Positions 33,295 through 44,062 of a stretch of 64,000 nt of DNA are shown here, one piece after another (the first letter of the stretch is position 1; the number at the start of each line of letters is the position of its first letter). This DNA comes from Stenocarpella maydis (taxonomy: Eukaryota; Ascomycota; Sordariomycetes; Diaporthales; Diaporthaceae). The position numbers and the translations under genes were made by a program. Under the pieces are notes generated by a model that saw nothing but the letters and a program-made list of their open reading frames with translations, did not search any database and was not told the DNA's origin. The DNA is taken from positions 18,280-82,279 of the forward strand of contig NQMI01000150.1 of the NCBI GenBank assembly GCA_002270565.1. Reading direction: 5' to 3'.

Positions 33295-35286
33295 TTACAA
33301 TTCCTTGCACCACCTAGATAGTATCGCATTCAGCTTGACGGCCGTGGGAATTTCCTCCAGGCTCACGTCAACCTTGCACATGCGGCCACCGATGCCGGTT
33401 GGCAGCAGTAGGCCTAGTGATACAAGTCGTTCCCAACATATCTCGGCGACGCCGCGCCCCCAGACACGCGCCCCTCCCCCGAGTGCCAACATGCCCGAGG
33501 TGGCACTCTGTACGCGTTGCCTTCCTATCAACGTTGTGTACTCGTCATATGCCATTGCAAAGTTGACCGTGTCCGTGTGTGCAACAATGTCGAGGCGAGC
33601 TGCCGATATGAGAAGAGACAAGTCAAGGTCGGAAAGAGATTCCAGCAGGTAGAGCTTGGAGTCAGAAGGGTCGACCGACGAGCCCAGCCCAGGTTTGAAT
33701 CGCAGTGAGAGGTTGGACGGCGTAAGTGCTGCCAAAGAGAGAACGCTGCTGTTGAGGAAGGCTGGCACAGACTTGGTGCTGTAATAGTGGTAGTCGAGGT
33801 GATCCTTGAAAGCCTGGTCCTTATAGAGCGCCTCAACCTTGTTGGTCCAGTACTCCTGGAATTTGGTGAAGCCCGGCAGAGTGATGGGTAGTCCTTCCTC
33901 CTTTGAATCCTCGTCCTCGACCATAAGGCCTTGTTTGCACACCGCCCAGTAGGACTGCAGTGTCTTGGGAAGTGACAAGTAGACGTAGCGATGGCTGAAC
34001 CGACTCTTTACGCGCTTCTCCAGACTCTCAACCACATCAATCCTGTTGGTGACGCCCAGTACAGCAATGGGCGCTTTCCTCGCTTGAGCTATGTCGAAAA
34101 GGTTGTAAAGGAGAGTCTGACGGGCGTGGGTGGCGAAGAGATCAAATTCGTCAATGACGAAGACCACGGATTTCGAAGTGACCCCCTCGTGAGCTTCTGC
34201 GATCTCCGAGGGATGCGACAGAAGCGCGAGCAGCGATGCGAGCGTGTCCGCGTAGTTGTTTGTCTTGCGGATGAGTTCGTCCTCGACTTCCATCTCCTTA
34301 CCCAGCTGCCGCCATATGTCTTTCAGTGCGAGCTTGTCGTCTGTGTGGATGAAACCATTCAGCCGCACGACATGGAATTGGTCGCGGTGCTCCATGCCAA
34401 GATCGGACAGGACCGACTCGACCATCGTGGTTTTCCCACAACCTCTGGCACCGATTACGAGCATCGAGTTGCCTTCACCCGCCAATACAGTCTGCTGGAC
34501 GAGCTGGAACGTCTTCTCGTATGCCTCGTCCTGGCCCCGCAGCCTCATCCGGCGCCTCCCAGTGCAACGATCTAGTAGAACCCGTTTGAGAGAATTCAAG
34601 TGCTGCTCAAAGTTAGGGATCTCGGGCGCGGATTCCACAGTTGCTTCCGAGGGCTCCTGACCCTTGGTCTTCACAGCATTCCCTGCCGTGCTGCGTGAGG
34701 CTTGGGAGCAGTCTTTACACAGCCAATCGCCCCGTGGGATCCTGGGTACACCATAACATTTTTGATGCACAGCTAGATCACAGCCGTCACAAAACAGTAT
34801 CTGGTTGCCGGTCTTTGAATCCGGCTTACTGCAGACGGCGCACACTTCATCGTCTTCCTCCTGCTCTGACTCCTGGGCTGCATCCTCACGGGGCTCCTCT
34901 CGAGCCTTCCTGGGAAATTTGTGGGACGGTCTTGCTGGTTTTGCTGGTATATCGTCGAAAATGATCTCTCCACCATTTTGTTTGTCGAAGGCCACACTCT
35001 TGGAGGGTCGCTCACTGTGCCTCCTGCTAGGAGTGAGGATGCCCCTCAACTTGGGCTGGGCCTTTGATGGAGTTCGTGCGACCAGCGCTTCATCCGGGTC
35101 ATGAAAGTCATAGACATCGTCCTTTCCTTTCCCTTTGCCATCCTGCTGATTCTCGTCGGGCTTTGGTCCATCTCGCGATTTGGCGCTAGATTGCCTGCCA
35201 GTCAGCCTAGGCTTCTTGTATGAGGAATCGGTGTCGTCTTTCCGCGGGCGGCCACGCTTCCTGCTGGGTGCTGCTTTTGGTGGCAT
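33295..35286 (-). CDS. ORC4: origin recognition complex subunit 4 with AT-hook and PHD finger
   Basis: 663 residues in one exon. Order of parts: an AT-hook at 9-17 (core RGRPRK at 11-16); a low-complexity acidic/basic linker; a PHD finger at about 149-193 (Cys4-His-Cys3 pattern CAVC, FCDGCD, VHQKC, WLCKDC); then the Orc4 AAA+ ATPase with Walker [10 protein letters not shown] (279-287), Walker [10 protein letters not shown] (374-382), a sensor-1 asparagine in VLGVTNRID and a C-terminal winged-helix region. Orc4 is a core subunit of the six-protein complex that marks replication origins. The AT-hook suggests contact with AT-rich DNA, as in fission yeast Orc4, and the PHD finger suggests reading of histone H3 tails; both roles are inference. 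Fungal Orc4 with a PHD finger may be a general Pezizomycotina feature. Confidence 0.93.
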   Translation of the reverse strand: MPPKAAPSRKRGRPRKDDTDSSYKKPRLTGRQSSAKSRDGPKPDENQQDGKGKGKDDVYDFHDPDEALVARTPSKAQPKLRGILTPSRRHSERPSKSVAFDKQNGGEIIFDDIPAKPARPSHKFPRKAREEPREDAAQESEQEEDDEVCAVCSKPDSKTGNQILFCDGCDLAVHQKCYGVPRIPRGDWLCKDCSQASRSTAGNAVKTKGQEPSEATVESAPEIPNFEQHLNSLKRVLLDRCTGRRRMRLRGQDEAYEKTFQLVQQTVLAGEGNSMLVIGARGCGKTTMVESVLSDLGMEHRDQFHVVRLNGFIHTDDKLALKDIWRQLGKEMEVEDELIRKTNNYADTLASLLALLSHPSEIAEAHEGVTSKSVVFVIDEFDLFATHARQTLLYNLFDIAQARKAPIAVLGVTNRIDVVESLEKRVKSRFSHRYVYLSLPKTLQSYWAVCKQGLMVEDEDSKEEGLPITLPGFTKFQEYWTNKVEALYKDQAFKDHLDYHYYSTKSVPAFLNSSVLSLAALTPSNLSLRFKPGLGSSVDPSDSKLYLLESLSDLDLSLLISAARLDIVAHTDTVNFAMAYDEYTTLIGRQRVQSATSGMLALGGGARVWGRGVAEICWERLVSLGLLLPTGIGGRMCKVDVSLEEIPTAVKLNAILSRWCKEL

Positions 35287-35767
35287 GATTGAGTCTGAGG
35301 ATGAGTCAAATCAGGAAGATGAGGGACAATGCCACGTATAACGTTGCGCGCCCCGTGGCATGTGGTCAGGACTTCTGGCTGTTCATGAGAGGATGAGAGT
35401 CGGCTGGGTTGTCGAGAGAGAGGCCAGTAAATGAGGTCAGCAGGCGCAGACTTGAAGACAAAGGCTACAATAGTGAATGAGATAGACCAATGCCTCAGTT
35501 ATGCGACATCAAAGGTGCTACTGCATGTTCTCGAAGTGCGGGTTGGTAGTCGGTTTGCCCGCGTCTCAAACTGCCGCTGAGACGTGACTGCAAAGACGCG
35601 ACCCGACAGGGAACAAAATTGATTTTCAGCCACTGCACCACGACGCAGTGTGGCGCAGTGACCCCTGAGCCACCACCTCACTGCCCATGTAAGCCCATGC
35701 AAACACGACCACAGCAAGTTTGACAATTGTTGACAAATATTGACTTTCCGGTCATCTACGTAGAGTA
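35287..35767. promoter_or_regulatory. Orc4 gene upstream region
   Basis: Contains three TTGAC(A) motifs at 35720, 35730 and 35740, exactly 10 bp apart. No other element is recognised. It also holds the 3' end of the unknown ORF to the right. Confidence 0.35.
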
Positions 35768-36142
35768 TTAGTATTTATTGGGCCACACAGCACGATCCGG
35801 GCTGTCCCCCCTCATTGCTTCCAGGTGAACCCTCCAGCGCGTCTGATAGCAACAAATGATTTTGCCATGATTGAGCGCCCAGCGCTTCAGATGATGCTCG
35901 TCGTCCGGCGATCGGTCACAATTGAAATGCATAGAGACATCCGTAAAGTTCAGGTGGAACTGTTTCGATATGCCCTTATTCCGTAGGAATTGCCTATCAA
36001 GAAGTGCTTGGTGATAAACCTCTTCCAGACAAGCCAGATTCGCATCAGTCCCGCCATCGCAGCAGATGAAATGGATTTTTGCAATGCCCGCCAAAACTCC
36101 TCTACGCCGTTCCCCAGCTACTCGTTTTCCATGCCACGACAT
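35768..36142 (-). CDS. hypothetical ORF immediately downstream of bystin
   Basis: From the ATG at 36142 the frame gives 124 residues (MSWHGKRVAGERRR at the start, IHFICCDGGTDANLACLEEV in the middle, ending AVWPNKY). The same frame is open upstream to 36280, across the last bystin exon in another phase. The composition is balanced, with no low complexity, unlike most non-coding frames here. The start codon is only 65 bp beyond the bystin stop on the same strand, so it may lie in the bystin 3' UTR, be a separate gene, or be a relic. No domain is recognised. Confidence 0.3.
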   Translation of the reverse strand: MSWHGKRVAGERRRGVLAGIAKIHFICCDGGTDANLACLEEVYHQALLDRQFLRNKGISKQFHLNFTDVSMHFNCDRSPDDEHHLKRWALNHGKIICCYQTRWRVHLEAMRGDSPDRAVWPNKY

Positions 36143-36206
36143 TCTAGTACGCCAGATGTCACGCGGGTATTCATTCACTTCGAAATCCTCATAGCTCCTT
36201 CCGGGA

Positions 36207-38002
36207 TCACGAATCAATCTGCATCGTGTCGTCTCCGTCAAAAGCCTGTCCCTTTGGTTCCACTGGGACACCTCTGCCACGGCCGGCGACCAGCTCCCTC
36301 CTAATCTCGGGCCCGATCACAGAGTGTCCATGGGTGAGTAGTAAATCCAGGAGAGCCTGCAAAGCAACTAGTCAGTATTTAAGTCAAGACCAAAAGGAAA
36401 GGCAAGAAAATTATTTAAAATCAGGGAACGAAATTGAGCTCCAGATTTGAAAGCCGGGAGAAGGGGACGGATGTGTGGGTGCGTATGTACCATGACCAAA
36501 CGCTCCAATGACTGTACTGTGCTTACCTCTCGTTGGTCCTCGTTGATATCATTCCGGTATCTCTGAGCAAAACTCAGGAGGCATTGGTGCCACAAGACTG
36601 GCAGCTGTCGCCCTATCTTGGCTTCTGATGGCCTCGCCATAGCCTCGGCCTCCTTCACGGCCGCGGGATCGACAGACCTGAACCGCAGGAAGAAAAACAC
36701 CAGTGCGTCAATGACCTGGTACGGCAAGGCCAGTCCCTTGTCAAGGAGTACCTTGATGAAAACGTTCGTGGCGGCCGCATTCTCACCATTCGACGCTTGC
36801 TGGGCCGCCAGGTCACAAAGCCCCTTCAAGCCTGCTGCCGAGTGCAGAATGGGAATGGAGACACGTGCCATAACAGAGGAAACAATGTGAGCCTCGCGCA
36901 ACGTGCATGTCCCTGAGCCGACAAGGGGGAACAATAGCCCTTTGAAGAAGGCGGATGGCTTGTACAAACTCTTCTTGATTGCGTTGTAAAGATGGACATT
37001 TCTGAGGAACAGGCGTCAGCAGTTGCTAAACTAAATGCGAGGCAAACAAAGATATTTGGGCCTGATGGGGTGTCGCCTCCCACGTGCACTTACAGCTTCT
37101 TAGTCTCGTAGATATCATCTCGCACCCGAGGCAGCACCACTATCTCGAGCCATCGTTGTACGACGGCTGGTTTCGCAGAGGCAAAGATCCGAGTCAGCCC
37201 ATAGATTGCATTAGGAGTCCAGTTTTCAGGTTGCGCGACCTCGACGATTCTCTCCCAGTCGGGCACTGTCGGCAGGATCTTCATGGGTTTAGGAAGCGGT
37301 CCGCTCTTCCACCGGCTCAGAATCATGCCACACCTATGTGTTTGTCAGTAGGATGGCTTCACCCTCACTAATTCTGCAACAATAGACGACATACTTCTCG
37401 TAGACCTCGATAACTTTGGGGTGCAGGTCCTCCTCCGGGAAGTCTTCCATGCCACCCATCTCCTGCTGGTTCCCGCTACCGGCTTCGAACTCCTGGATTT
37501 TTGCCAACATGATGTCGGCCAGGTTCCTCGTTCCGCCTTGTTGCTCCTCGCCATCGGCGGGTTTCAGATCCCAGCCGTGCTTCAGCAGCGGATCGTCATC
37601 TGCCGTGAGGAACTTGTTGAACATGGCCAAGTCTTCGGGGGCTATCTCGGCTCCTTCGAGCTCAATCTCCTCATCCTTGTCTCCCCAGGCCTCGTCGTCA
37701 CCGAACTTGTGCTCGTCCTCGTCATCCTCTTGGGCAAACCGCGAGTCGACGTCGAAGGCGCTCTTGCGTGGCTCCAAGGGCTTTCTTTCGTCCTCGTCCT
37801 CATCTGCAAGCTCTCGCCCCAGTTGTAGTATCCTGGCTGATTGTTTTGGGTTCACGAAGTGATCCTCGTCTTTCTTGCCTTGCTTGGTCTTCTTTGCCGT
37901 CTTTCCAGACCTCAGGATTCCGCTGCCTCCCAGGATGTCGGCCTCAAGAGGGTTGTGGCGGCGCCCCTGGCGCTCAGCCACAGGTGCCATTGCTTTAGGC
38001 AT
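36207..38002 (-). CDS. ENP1: bystin/Enp1, 40S ribosome biogenesis factor
   Basis: Four exons, 38002-37395, 37333-37094, 37001-36527 and 36356-36207, join in phase to 490 residues. Each junction restores a conserved block: KCGMILSRWKSGPLPKPMK after intron 1, ETKKLNVHLYNAIKKSLYKP after intron 2 and NEDQREALLDLLLTHGH after intron 3. The terminal segment IGPEIRREL is a bystin hallmark and lies only in the small last exon. The N-terminal half carries several acidic stretches. The start MPKAMAPVAERQGRRHNPLEADIL-type segment favours the ATG at 38002; an in-frame ATG at 38032 would add ten residues. Enp1 binds late nucleolar pre-40S particles and is needed for 20S pre-rRNA maturation and export. It is head-to-head with the Hgh1 gene. 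Confidence 0.95.
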
Positions 38003-38342
38003 TTCCAATGGACTGCGGGTCGATGAGTTCATAAGTTCACCCGAACATACGAGGATGGAGGGCTATTTATCGATGGCATCCAGAAGTTCATCAGCAGCTG
38101 GGAGAAGGAGGAAAAAACTTGACCGACTTCCTCTTCTGAGTTAGTTCTGCCAGCCATCTTGTTATCGATAAGGCCGTCAAAAATCCACCCCACCAACTGC
38201 TTGGGCCCCAAGCTAGGCCTTTTCCCGCCACCCCAATCACATGTATCCCTTGCCAACTCCCAGCTTGTAAGTGGGCGAGTTCTTTTCAAAGCTTTTCTAG
38301 ATACCCGGAACAAGAGTTTGACGTCCTAAAAATTCTCGAACG
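38003..38342. promoter_or_regulatory. bidirectional promoter, bystin / Hgh1
   Basis: A 340 bp spacer between two divergent start codons. It contains TCGATGAGTT near 38019-38028, resembling the PAC element of ribosome-biogenesis genes, and TTATCGAT at 38067-38074 and 38162-38169. An A-rich AAAAATTC near 38328 loosely resembles the RRPE element. The joint control suggested by these matches is inference. Confidence 0.45.
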
Positions 38343-39645
38343 ATGCCCACGGAACTTGAAGAGGTGTGTACGATGAGATCAGGCTCCATTGCAAATGTTA
38401 GGATCACACTAATATTTCACCCAGCTTGTTGGCTTCATGGCCAGCCCGAACCCACAGATCAGGGCGGTTGCCGTTGAGAATCTCGTTGGATACTCAACAG
38501 CACAACCCTCGATTTTCAAAATCAACCAATTAGTTCCAGTTAAGAACCTTAAAGTCCTCATCCAGGATCGCCCGGTATGCGAAATAATCTGGGGCCCTCG
38601 AGTTGACCCAATGTGCTGACAAGCTGCCAGCAAATCGCCCAGCATGCCCTGACGATATTAGTAAATATTGCCGCTGATGCCGAAGTGCTCAAGTTTTTGG
38701 CCACGGACGAGAAATTCCTGGATGTGATCTTCTCTCGAATAACGGTACGCTACCTGCTGGGCTTAACTCAGGCTGCGTGGCCTCAGCGCTGGAGATGCGG
38801 TGGTTGCGGCGATCGAGGATCCCCACACACTAATTCAAGAGTCTGTCTAGAACCCTGCAGAGCCCGGCGCAAACCTTTTGGCAATGCTGCTAGCGAATCT
38901 GGCCAAGTGGGATGGGTTGAAGAATAGCGTCCAGCGGAAGCAGAGAGCACCTGAGGGCTTGGGATCGGACGATCTGGTCCTGAACCAGCTGGTCGATCTC
39001 TTCGTCAAAGGCGCCAATGGCACCTACAACAAGGACGCCGACTACGACTACCTTGCGTATCTGTTCGCTGACCTCGCTAAACACCAAGAAATCAGGGAGT
39101 ATTTCGTCAAGCGGCAGGAGTACGATTCTGTGATCCCGTTGACGAAACTCAAAGTTTTCACCGAGCACAAATCTGACATCAGACGCAAAGGAGTGGCGAG
39201 CACTATCAAGAATGTGGCTTTTGATGTGGCATCACACCCTCTGTTCTTCTCTGAAGACGGGATTCATATTTTCCCGTACATCCTGCTGCCAATCATGGGC
39301 AGCGAAGAGTACGATGAAAATGACATGATGGCAATGCTGCCCGAGCTGTCATTGCTGCCACCGGATAAGGAGCGTGATCGTGACCCCAGCATCATTAAGA
39401 CACACGTGGAGACCCTGATGCTCTTCACGACAACCAGGCAAGGGCGCGACCTGATGAGAGAGATCAAGGTCTATCCCATCATACGAGAAACACATCTGCG
39501 TGTCAAGGAGGAGGGCGTCAAATTGGCCTGCGAGCGACTGGTTCAGGTCTTGATGCTGGACGATGAGGTCGAGGATGATAGCGCACGTGTCGTGGAGCTG
39601 GATGACGACGGGGAAGACGACGATGGAAAGATTGTCGAGGTATAA
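38343..39645 (+). CDS. HGH1: Hgh1 (FAM203 family), eEF2-folding cochaperone
   Basis: Four exons, 38343-38363, 38425-38574, 38631-38744 and 38851-39645, give 359 residues; all introns are phase 0 and 56-106 bp. The first exon codes only MPTELEE, which joins LVGFMASPNPQIRAVAVENL to form the usual start of the family. Armadillo-like helices follow, then LLAMLLANLAKWDG, FADLAKHQEIREYF, the KLKVFTEHKSDIRRKGVAST block and SHPLFFSEDGIHIFPYILLP, all typical of Hgh1. The C-terminus is strongly acidic. In yeast Hgh1 helps newly made elongation factor eEF2 to fold together with TRiC/CCT and Hsp90. Sharing a promoter region with bystin fits a role in the growth/translation regulon. Confidence 0.93.
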
Positions 39646-40651
39646 GCATCCCATCAGATAAGCCAGGCAACTCTTGCAAGTCTCGGATATCCGGTGCGCT
39701 TGCAATCCTCCACCCCTGCCGAACGACTTTCGCGACCGCAGCCGCGGGAGACGTGTCGCCATACATTCGACAACAAAGCACAAGACTCGTTGCCGCGGAT
39801 ATCGACTGCGGTCTGGGCTGGATCCAGCCCTGATCCCCGCCAGCCCGTGCCGTTGGACTGGGAAGCGAACCGGCAAGGTGAGAAATGCGGTCCGATACTT
39901 GGAGCCAGCAAACATTGGTCTTAGACAATGTTGTAGCGGTGACACAGTCGCTGCTCCCGTCAAAGAAGCCCGGGAATCTTGTCTCCCCATCATCACGGTA
40001 CACCAGGTCACACTGGCAGATCGTCACAGTTTACATGGGGGAAGGCCCGAGGTACCACGCTATAGATGCAATGAAGCCACAACATGCAGGATCTGTGATC
40101 GCCAAAGCATGAACTAGTGTGTGGGTCAGCGCATGAGAGAGGGTAGTCTTGGAAGAGTGGCTCGATCCGGCCGCTTGGGTTCACAGGGGAAACGTGTCGC
40201 TTTCCGTCGCTGCGGTTGGTCGAGCAGAATTTGCTCTGAGCCTGCTATTGTGGTGTTGGCCCCTGTCTGGGTGGTCCATCCCGCTGCATTTACGACGCGG
40301 TCGGAGTGGAGTCGGTGGGTGTCCTTTTTAAGATTTTGGTCCTGCGACTGCCTCGTGGTCTTTGCTGGGTCTTGTGTCGTGCTCGTGCATATAGACGTGC
40401 GGCTCTGCGAACACATGGCTCTAGTGTTGATTTTCTGTCATGTGCAATTGATACCATAGTTATGACCGTGCCGTTGACTCCATGAAGCAATACCCTCATT
40501 GCCCATTGCCAAAAACGGTCCCATCATTCCGCGAAACATGATCTCTTTTCTCTTCCATCAGGACCAAAGCTGGTCCCCAACATCTTGTAAAGCAACCCCA
40601 TTCCATTCCCACCGGACCCAAACTGGCTCCATGGCCCCTGAAGGCCACCCC
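39646..40651. other. intergenic, Hgh1 to pseudogene
   Basis: 3' UTR of Hgh1 and flank of the pseudogene. No supported gene. Confidence 0.5.
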
Positions 40652-41098
40652 TCACTTCTTCGCGAAGTGCTTCGACGCCACCAGCTCGGTCCCGGCGCCG
40701 CTGGCATCGGCCTCCGACTTGGTAGGCTTGAAGTAGTCGGTGATGGAGGCATTTGTCGCATTCTACTCGGCATTGCTCCCAGCAGTTCCATTTCCTCTCT
40801 TCTGGCGCTTCAATGCCGTCTCCAGCTTCTTAGCAGCATACCTCTCTCTGCCGCTTGTTGTCTTGATCACGTTTCTGCCGATACAATACTGGGTCGGTCT
40901 CCCTGAAATCGGCGTACTTCTTGTTGGCAGCATCCCGGGTTTCCTGGTACCCAGCTGGGTCCTCTATTTTCTTCTCGTATTTGGCATTCTTCGCGGCCAG
41001 CCTTGCCCGGTGCCCAGCTGCTCCAGGAGACCACTCTTCTCTGCGTTGTTCATGTCGCCGTAAGAGACACGACTTCGGTCCTTGCCTTGGTCAGCCAT
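40652..41098 (-). pseudogene. broken gene for a small basic protein ending in ITDYFKP
   Basis: The minus strand reads MADQGKDRSRVSYGDMNNAE from 41098, then protein-like sequence continues in a second frame (LAAKNAKYEKKIEDPAGYQ through QDNKRQRE, about 41005-40848), then returns to the first frame (RYAAKKLETALKRQKRG), meets a TAG at 40765-40763, and goes on to SITDYFKPTKSEADASG and FAKK with TGA at 40652. Thus there are two cancelling frameshifts and one stop. The highly charged Lys/Ala/Glu composition is continuous across the breaks, so this was one gene of about 148 codons. One frameshift sits at an AGAGAG run. SITDYFKP resembles a PCNA-binding PIP box, but with Asn in place of the key Gln. 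I recognise no named family. Sequencing errors rather than true decay are possible for the frameshifts. Confidence 0.55.
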
Positions 41099-41529
41099 GG
41101 CTCTCGCGGGGGCTGAGATGGGTTTGTAAAGATGCTTGGGTTGGAGTAACAATGCTGTCAATGTTGGATGGGGTACTAATGCTGTCTAAACTGGACTGGA
41201 AGAGATACAGCGTCGTGCAACCAGAAACAACACCAAAGTTCAGGGGCGGGACCAGAGTCGGTACACAGAGGTGCTGCTGGACGAGTCCAATGGGTCCGAA
41301 GTTGGACCCAGCGGTGCTGCTTGGGGATTTCGGTATGTCCCAAGTTGGAGCCCAGGTAACACGAGGAAGAAGGGAGAAGTTTTGAAGGAGGAAATTTTTG
41401 GAGGGAAAAGCTGCGGGTGGTTGCGTGCTGCACTTTCAACCAACCTTCGCTCGCCTTTCGCTTTCAATCAACCTTCACTCACGATACCACCTTTGCTGCC
41501 TGGTTTCCAGCATCTCGGCATCCTTTAAC
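41099..41529. promoter_or_regulatory. intergenic between divergent pseudogene and orphan gene
   Basis: Contains several short related phrases of the form CCCAAGTTGGA or CCGAAGTTGGACC (41292-41353), perhaps a degenerate local repeat. Pyrimidine-rich towards the gene at 41530. Confidence 0.4.
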
Positions 41530-42203
41530 ATGGACGATCCACCCCAAACCGATCCAGGAGACCCCGAGCCTGATAAAAGCCGTGATGCGGCTGGCGATGA
41601 GGTCGACGCCGGTCCCCACGATCAAGCTTTTCAACGTAAGTAATTCTGTAATGTTTCATACTACGAAGCTGAAATTTCCCAGTCGGTCACCTTGAGGGCG
41701 AGACCAATACAGCCCACCAAGCTGATGGTTCCCAAGCTGGTCTCCCCGAGGGCGAGGTCAAAACCTCTCAGGCGGCTGATGGGGCCAAAGCTGGCCCCCC
41801 TGCACAGCACGACGTACCTCAACCATTTGCGCCTGAGGCTGATGGTGAAACCGCAGACGGACCCGAGTTCAAGCGAATGTCCAAGCTCATGAAGCAGATG
41901 CTTTATCAGTTCGACCGCACTCTGGGATTTGAGAAATTTGAGGAGTTTTTTTGTGACGAGATCACTGACAACATCCGCACCGACATCACAAAGAACTCTC
42001 GACAGCCTTTCCTTCGAACATTCACAAAGGCTCGCAAGAAGTTGCCCTCTCCCGTAGAGATGGAGCTGGCCCGAACCTGTAATGGTGGATACATACCCGA
42101 GCGTGCAATGAGGTTTGCCAAGCAAATGAATCCCTTAAATCATAGCCGCCCGCAGCCTGTGCCGCCGTCTCAGACTACAGGTCAGTCTGGGACCAACGTC
42201 TGA
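41530..42203 (+). CDS. lineage-specific protein of unknown function
   Basis: Two exons, 41530-41635 and 41683-42203, with a 47 bp phase-1 intron (GTAAGT...CCCAG), give 208 residues. The N-terminal half is acidic and low-complexity, with loose ADGxxAGxP repeats (HQADGSQAGLPEGE, QAADGAKAGPPAQ, PEADGETADGPE). The C-terminal half looks folded: FKRMSKLMKQMLYQFDRTLG, FEKFEEFFCDEITDNIRTDI and a basic RTFTKARKKLPSP stretch. I recognise no family. Reading past the TGA gives further protein-like sequence, so the present stop may be a recent truncation (see next entry). It sits in a small accessory patch beside a pseudogene and AT-rich DNA. Confidence 0.55.
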
Positions 42204-42636
42204 CCCGAGGCAGCAGAAAAGGATGGCCCCAACACCAGAGAGACGGCCGCAGGGGGCCAAACTGGGGGCCCAGGGCAGTGGAAAGACAGCCAGCGAGAAA
42301 TTGTTGGATGACGCGAAGAAGACTTAGGGGCCCGAACGTGGTACGAAGGCGGACTGGCTAAGAAAAGTCCATGCAGCTACCAAAGGCAAGTCGGGGTCCA
42401 AGGTCGGTACCAAGAAGGCTTATGGAAAGGCCAATCCGGGTTGCAGCACAGAGGCGGCAAAGAGCCAGAAACACAAGAGATTCGATGACGGGGACTCGGA
42501 TGATGAGTATGTGCGGGCGATGCTCGCAAAGAGGCGTGCTGCTGTCACGGTTCCGAGCGTGGCATATCGAATAGAGCAACTTGACTGGTTTTCTAGCACT
42601 ACTGCTATTCTGCAAGTACTTAGGCGTATTAAGTAG
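42204..42636 (+). pseudogene. decayed C-terminal continuation of the gene at 41530
   Basis: Straight after the TGA the same frame reads PEAAEKDGPNTRETAAGGQ, similar in style to the upstream repeats, until a TGA near 42306. Another frame then carries protein-like sequence (GKTASEKLLDDAKKT, TAG at 42325-42327, then GTKADWLRKVHAATKGKSG, QKHKRFDDGDSDDEYVRAML and so on) to TAG at 42634. The GAK/GSK/GTK phrases echo the gene's repeats. The simplest reading is a longer ancestral gene broken by stop codons and at least one frameshift. The two stops at 42201 and 42325 could come from CGA and CAG by C-to-T change. Confidence 0.35.
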
Positions 42637-44062
42637 AAGATTCAATTGTTATCTTAAAATAAATAGATAGGGCTTATTAGCTAATTATTGTGACTGTCCT
42701 TACGACCTATGGCAAATAGGGGCTCTAACTGTCTGTAAAGAATTGTTGATTCAAAGCTATGGTTGCCCAAGTAATAGTATGCGATCTTGAGGCTGCTGGG
42801 CTGATTAGATAAGCAGTGTGCAGGGACCAACTGGTTGGTCCAGCGGGCTTACCAGCCCACGGCCCTAACAATTATAATGAGTATAATTAATGATCTAAAT
42901 CTGTAAATACCAGGCGCCCTTTCAGGCGCCTAGAGGAAGGGCTTTTGTATGGTTAGAGAGAGGGCTCCTTCCTAGCCCCCCTAAGGCTCCTAGGGTTAGG
43001 GTTATTCTACGGACTCGGGGTTTTCTTAGCATTTATACTAACTAATTAGCATGTAAATATTATCTGGCCTCTGATTGGTTTAATTTTTTGAACCGTCTGG
43101 CGTGTGTGTGTGTGTTTTGAGATCCCGTTCATAGACTATTATGGACGAATAGCACAGTGCTGCTTGGCTAGAGACCTCCGTACTGAGCCGGGGCGCACGG
43201 CGATCGTCCGATGAAATCGGGAGCCGCGCGTTGGTGAACGGGGCTGCCGAAACCTGTAGAGGCCGAGCGGCACTTCGGCAAGTCGCTGCGCATCACCAGC
43301 AGCTGAACCGCGGCCGGGAAAGCAAATAACCGCGTCTTGCCGTGGGTATTGCCGTAGGCTGGCGTTTCACTCGGTTGCTGCAGTGGCTTGTATAAGAGCA
43401 CGCCATCTCAGCCCGGTATGTACCTACCTGATAAAGACATTTCCGGCGCCGAGCAAAGGCTCGCCCCTCTTTGCCATGCAGTATTCCGACGTCCGAGCTG
43501 GGATACAAATACAATGCTAAGGTAGTATCGTTCCGACGACCCAAGCCCACCCCCGGTCAGTCCCCTCCAGCGTGTGTAACTGGAACGACAACACCTGTGC
43601 AGCTCCCTTCAATGCGGGCGGGGACCCCCAAGCAGATAGAGAGGAACACGGGAGACGGTTGAGGCTGGCACTGTCACTGCTCCACCAGCCAACCTCCGGG
43701 AACTTCGGGGGGACAGAAATCGAGCCCGCGAAGGTTTCCAACTGGATCCACACCAGCGAATGTACTACGATTTTTGTCTTTGTTTTAACTCATTGAACTC
43801 CCGTTTAGGCCGGCGTTGTGGTATGGCTGGTGGTGACGGCATTGTGTATGCGACATTGCACAACTGCGGGCTGAATCGCCAGCTGAGGAAAGCCTACATG
43901 TTTTACAAATATGTCGAGAAGTGTGAGAATACAGTAAATCATATTTCATTCCTGCCGATGGCGGCATCGCTGAAACCAACCCCCCACCCCCCAAAAGTAG
44001 TCTAGAAACAAGGGTTTTGTAAGAAGAGGGTAATAAAAGCCATCATGAATATTCATGGCCCA
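42637..44062. other. AT-rich then GC-rich intergenic region
   Basis: 42,640-43,110 is AT-rich with many stops in all frames, like mutated repeat DNA; it includes a TAGGGTTAGGGTTA run at 42991-43004. The remainder to 44,062 is of normal composition with no supported gene. Confidence 0.5.

Noticed and set aside
37094..37333. Reading the bystin exons as separate small genes
   Set aside because: All four exons join in phase at good splice sites and restore conserved bystin sequence at every junction.
38437..38619. A short independent gene at the second Hgh1 exon
   Set aside because: It is an Hgh1 exon read past its donor site at 38575; the spliced form matches the family.
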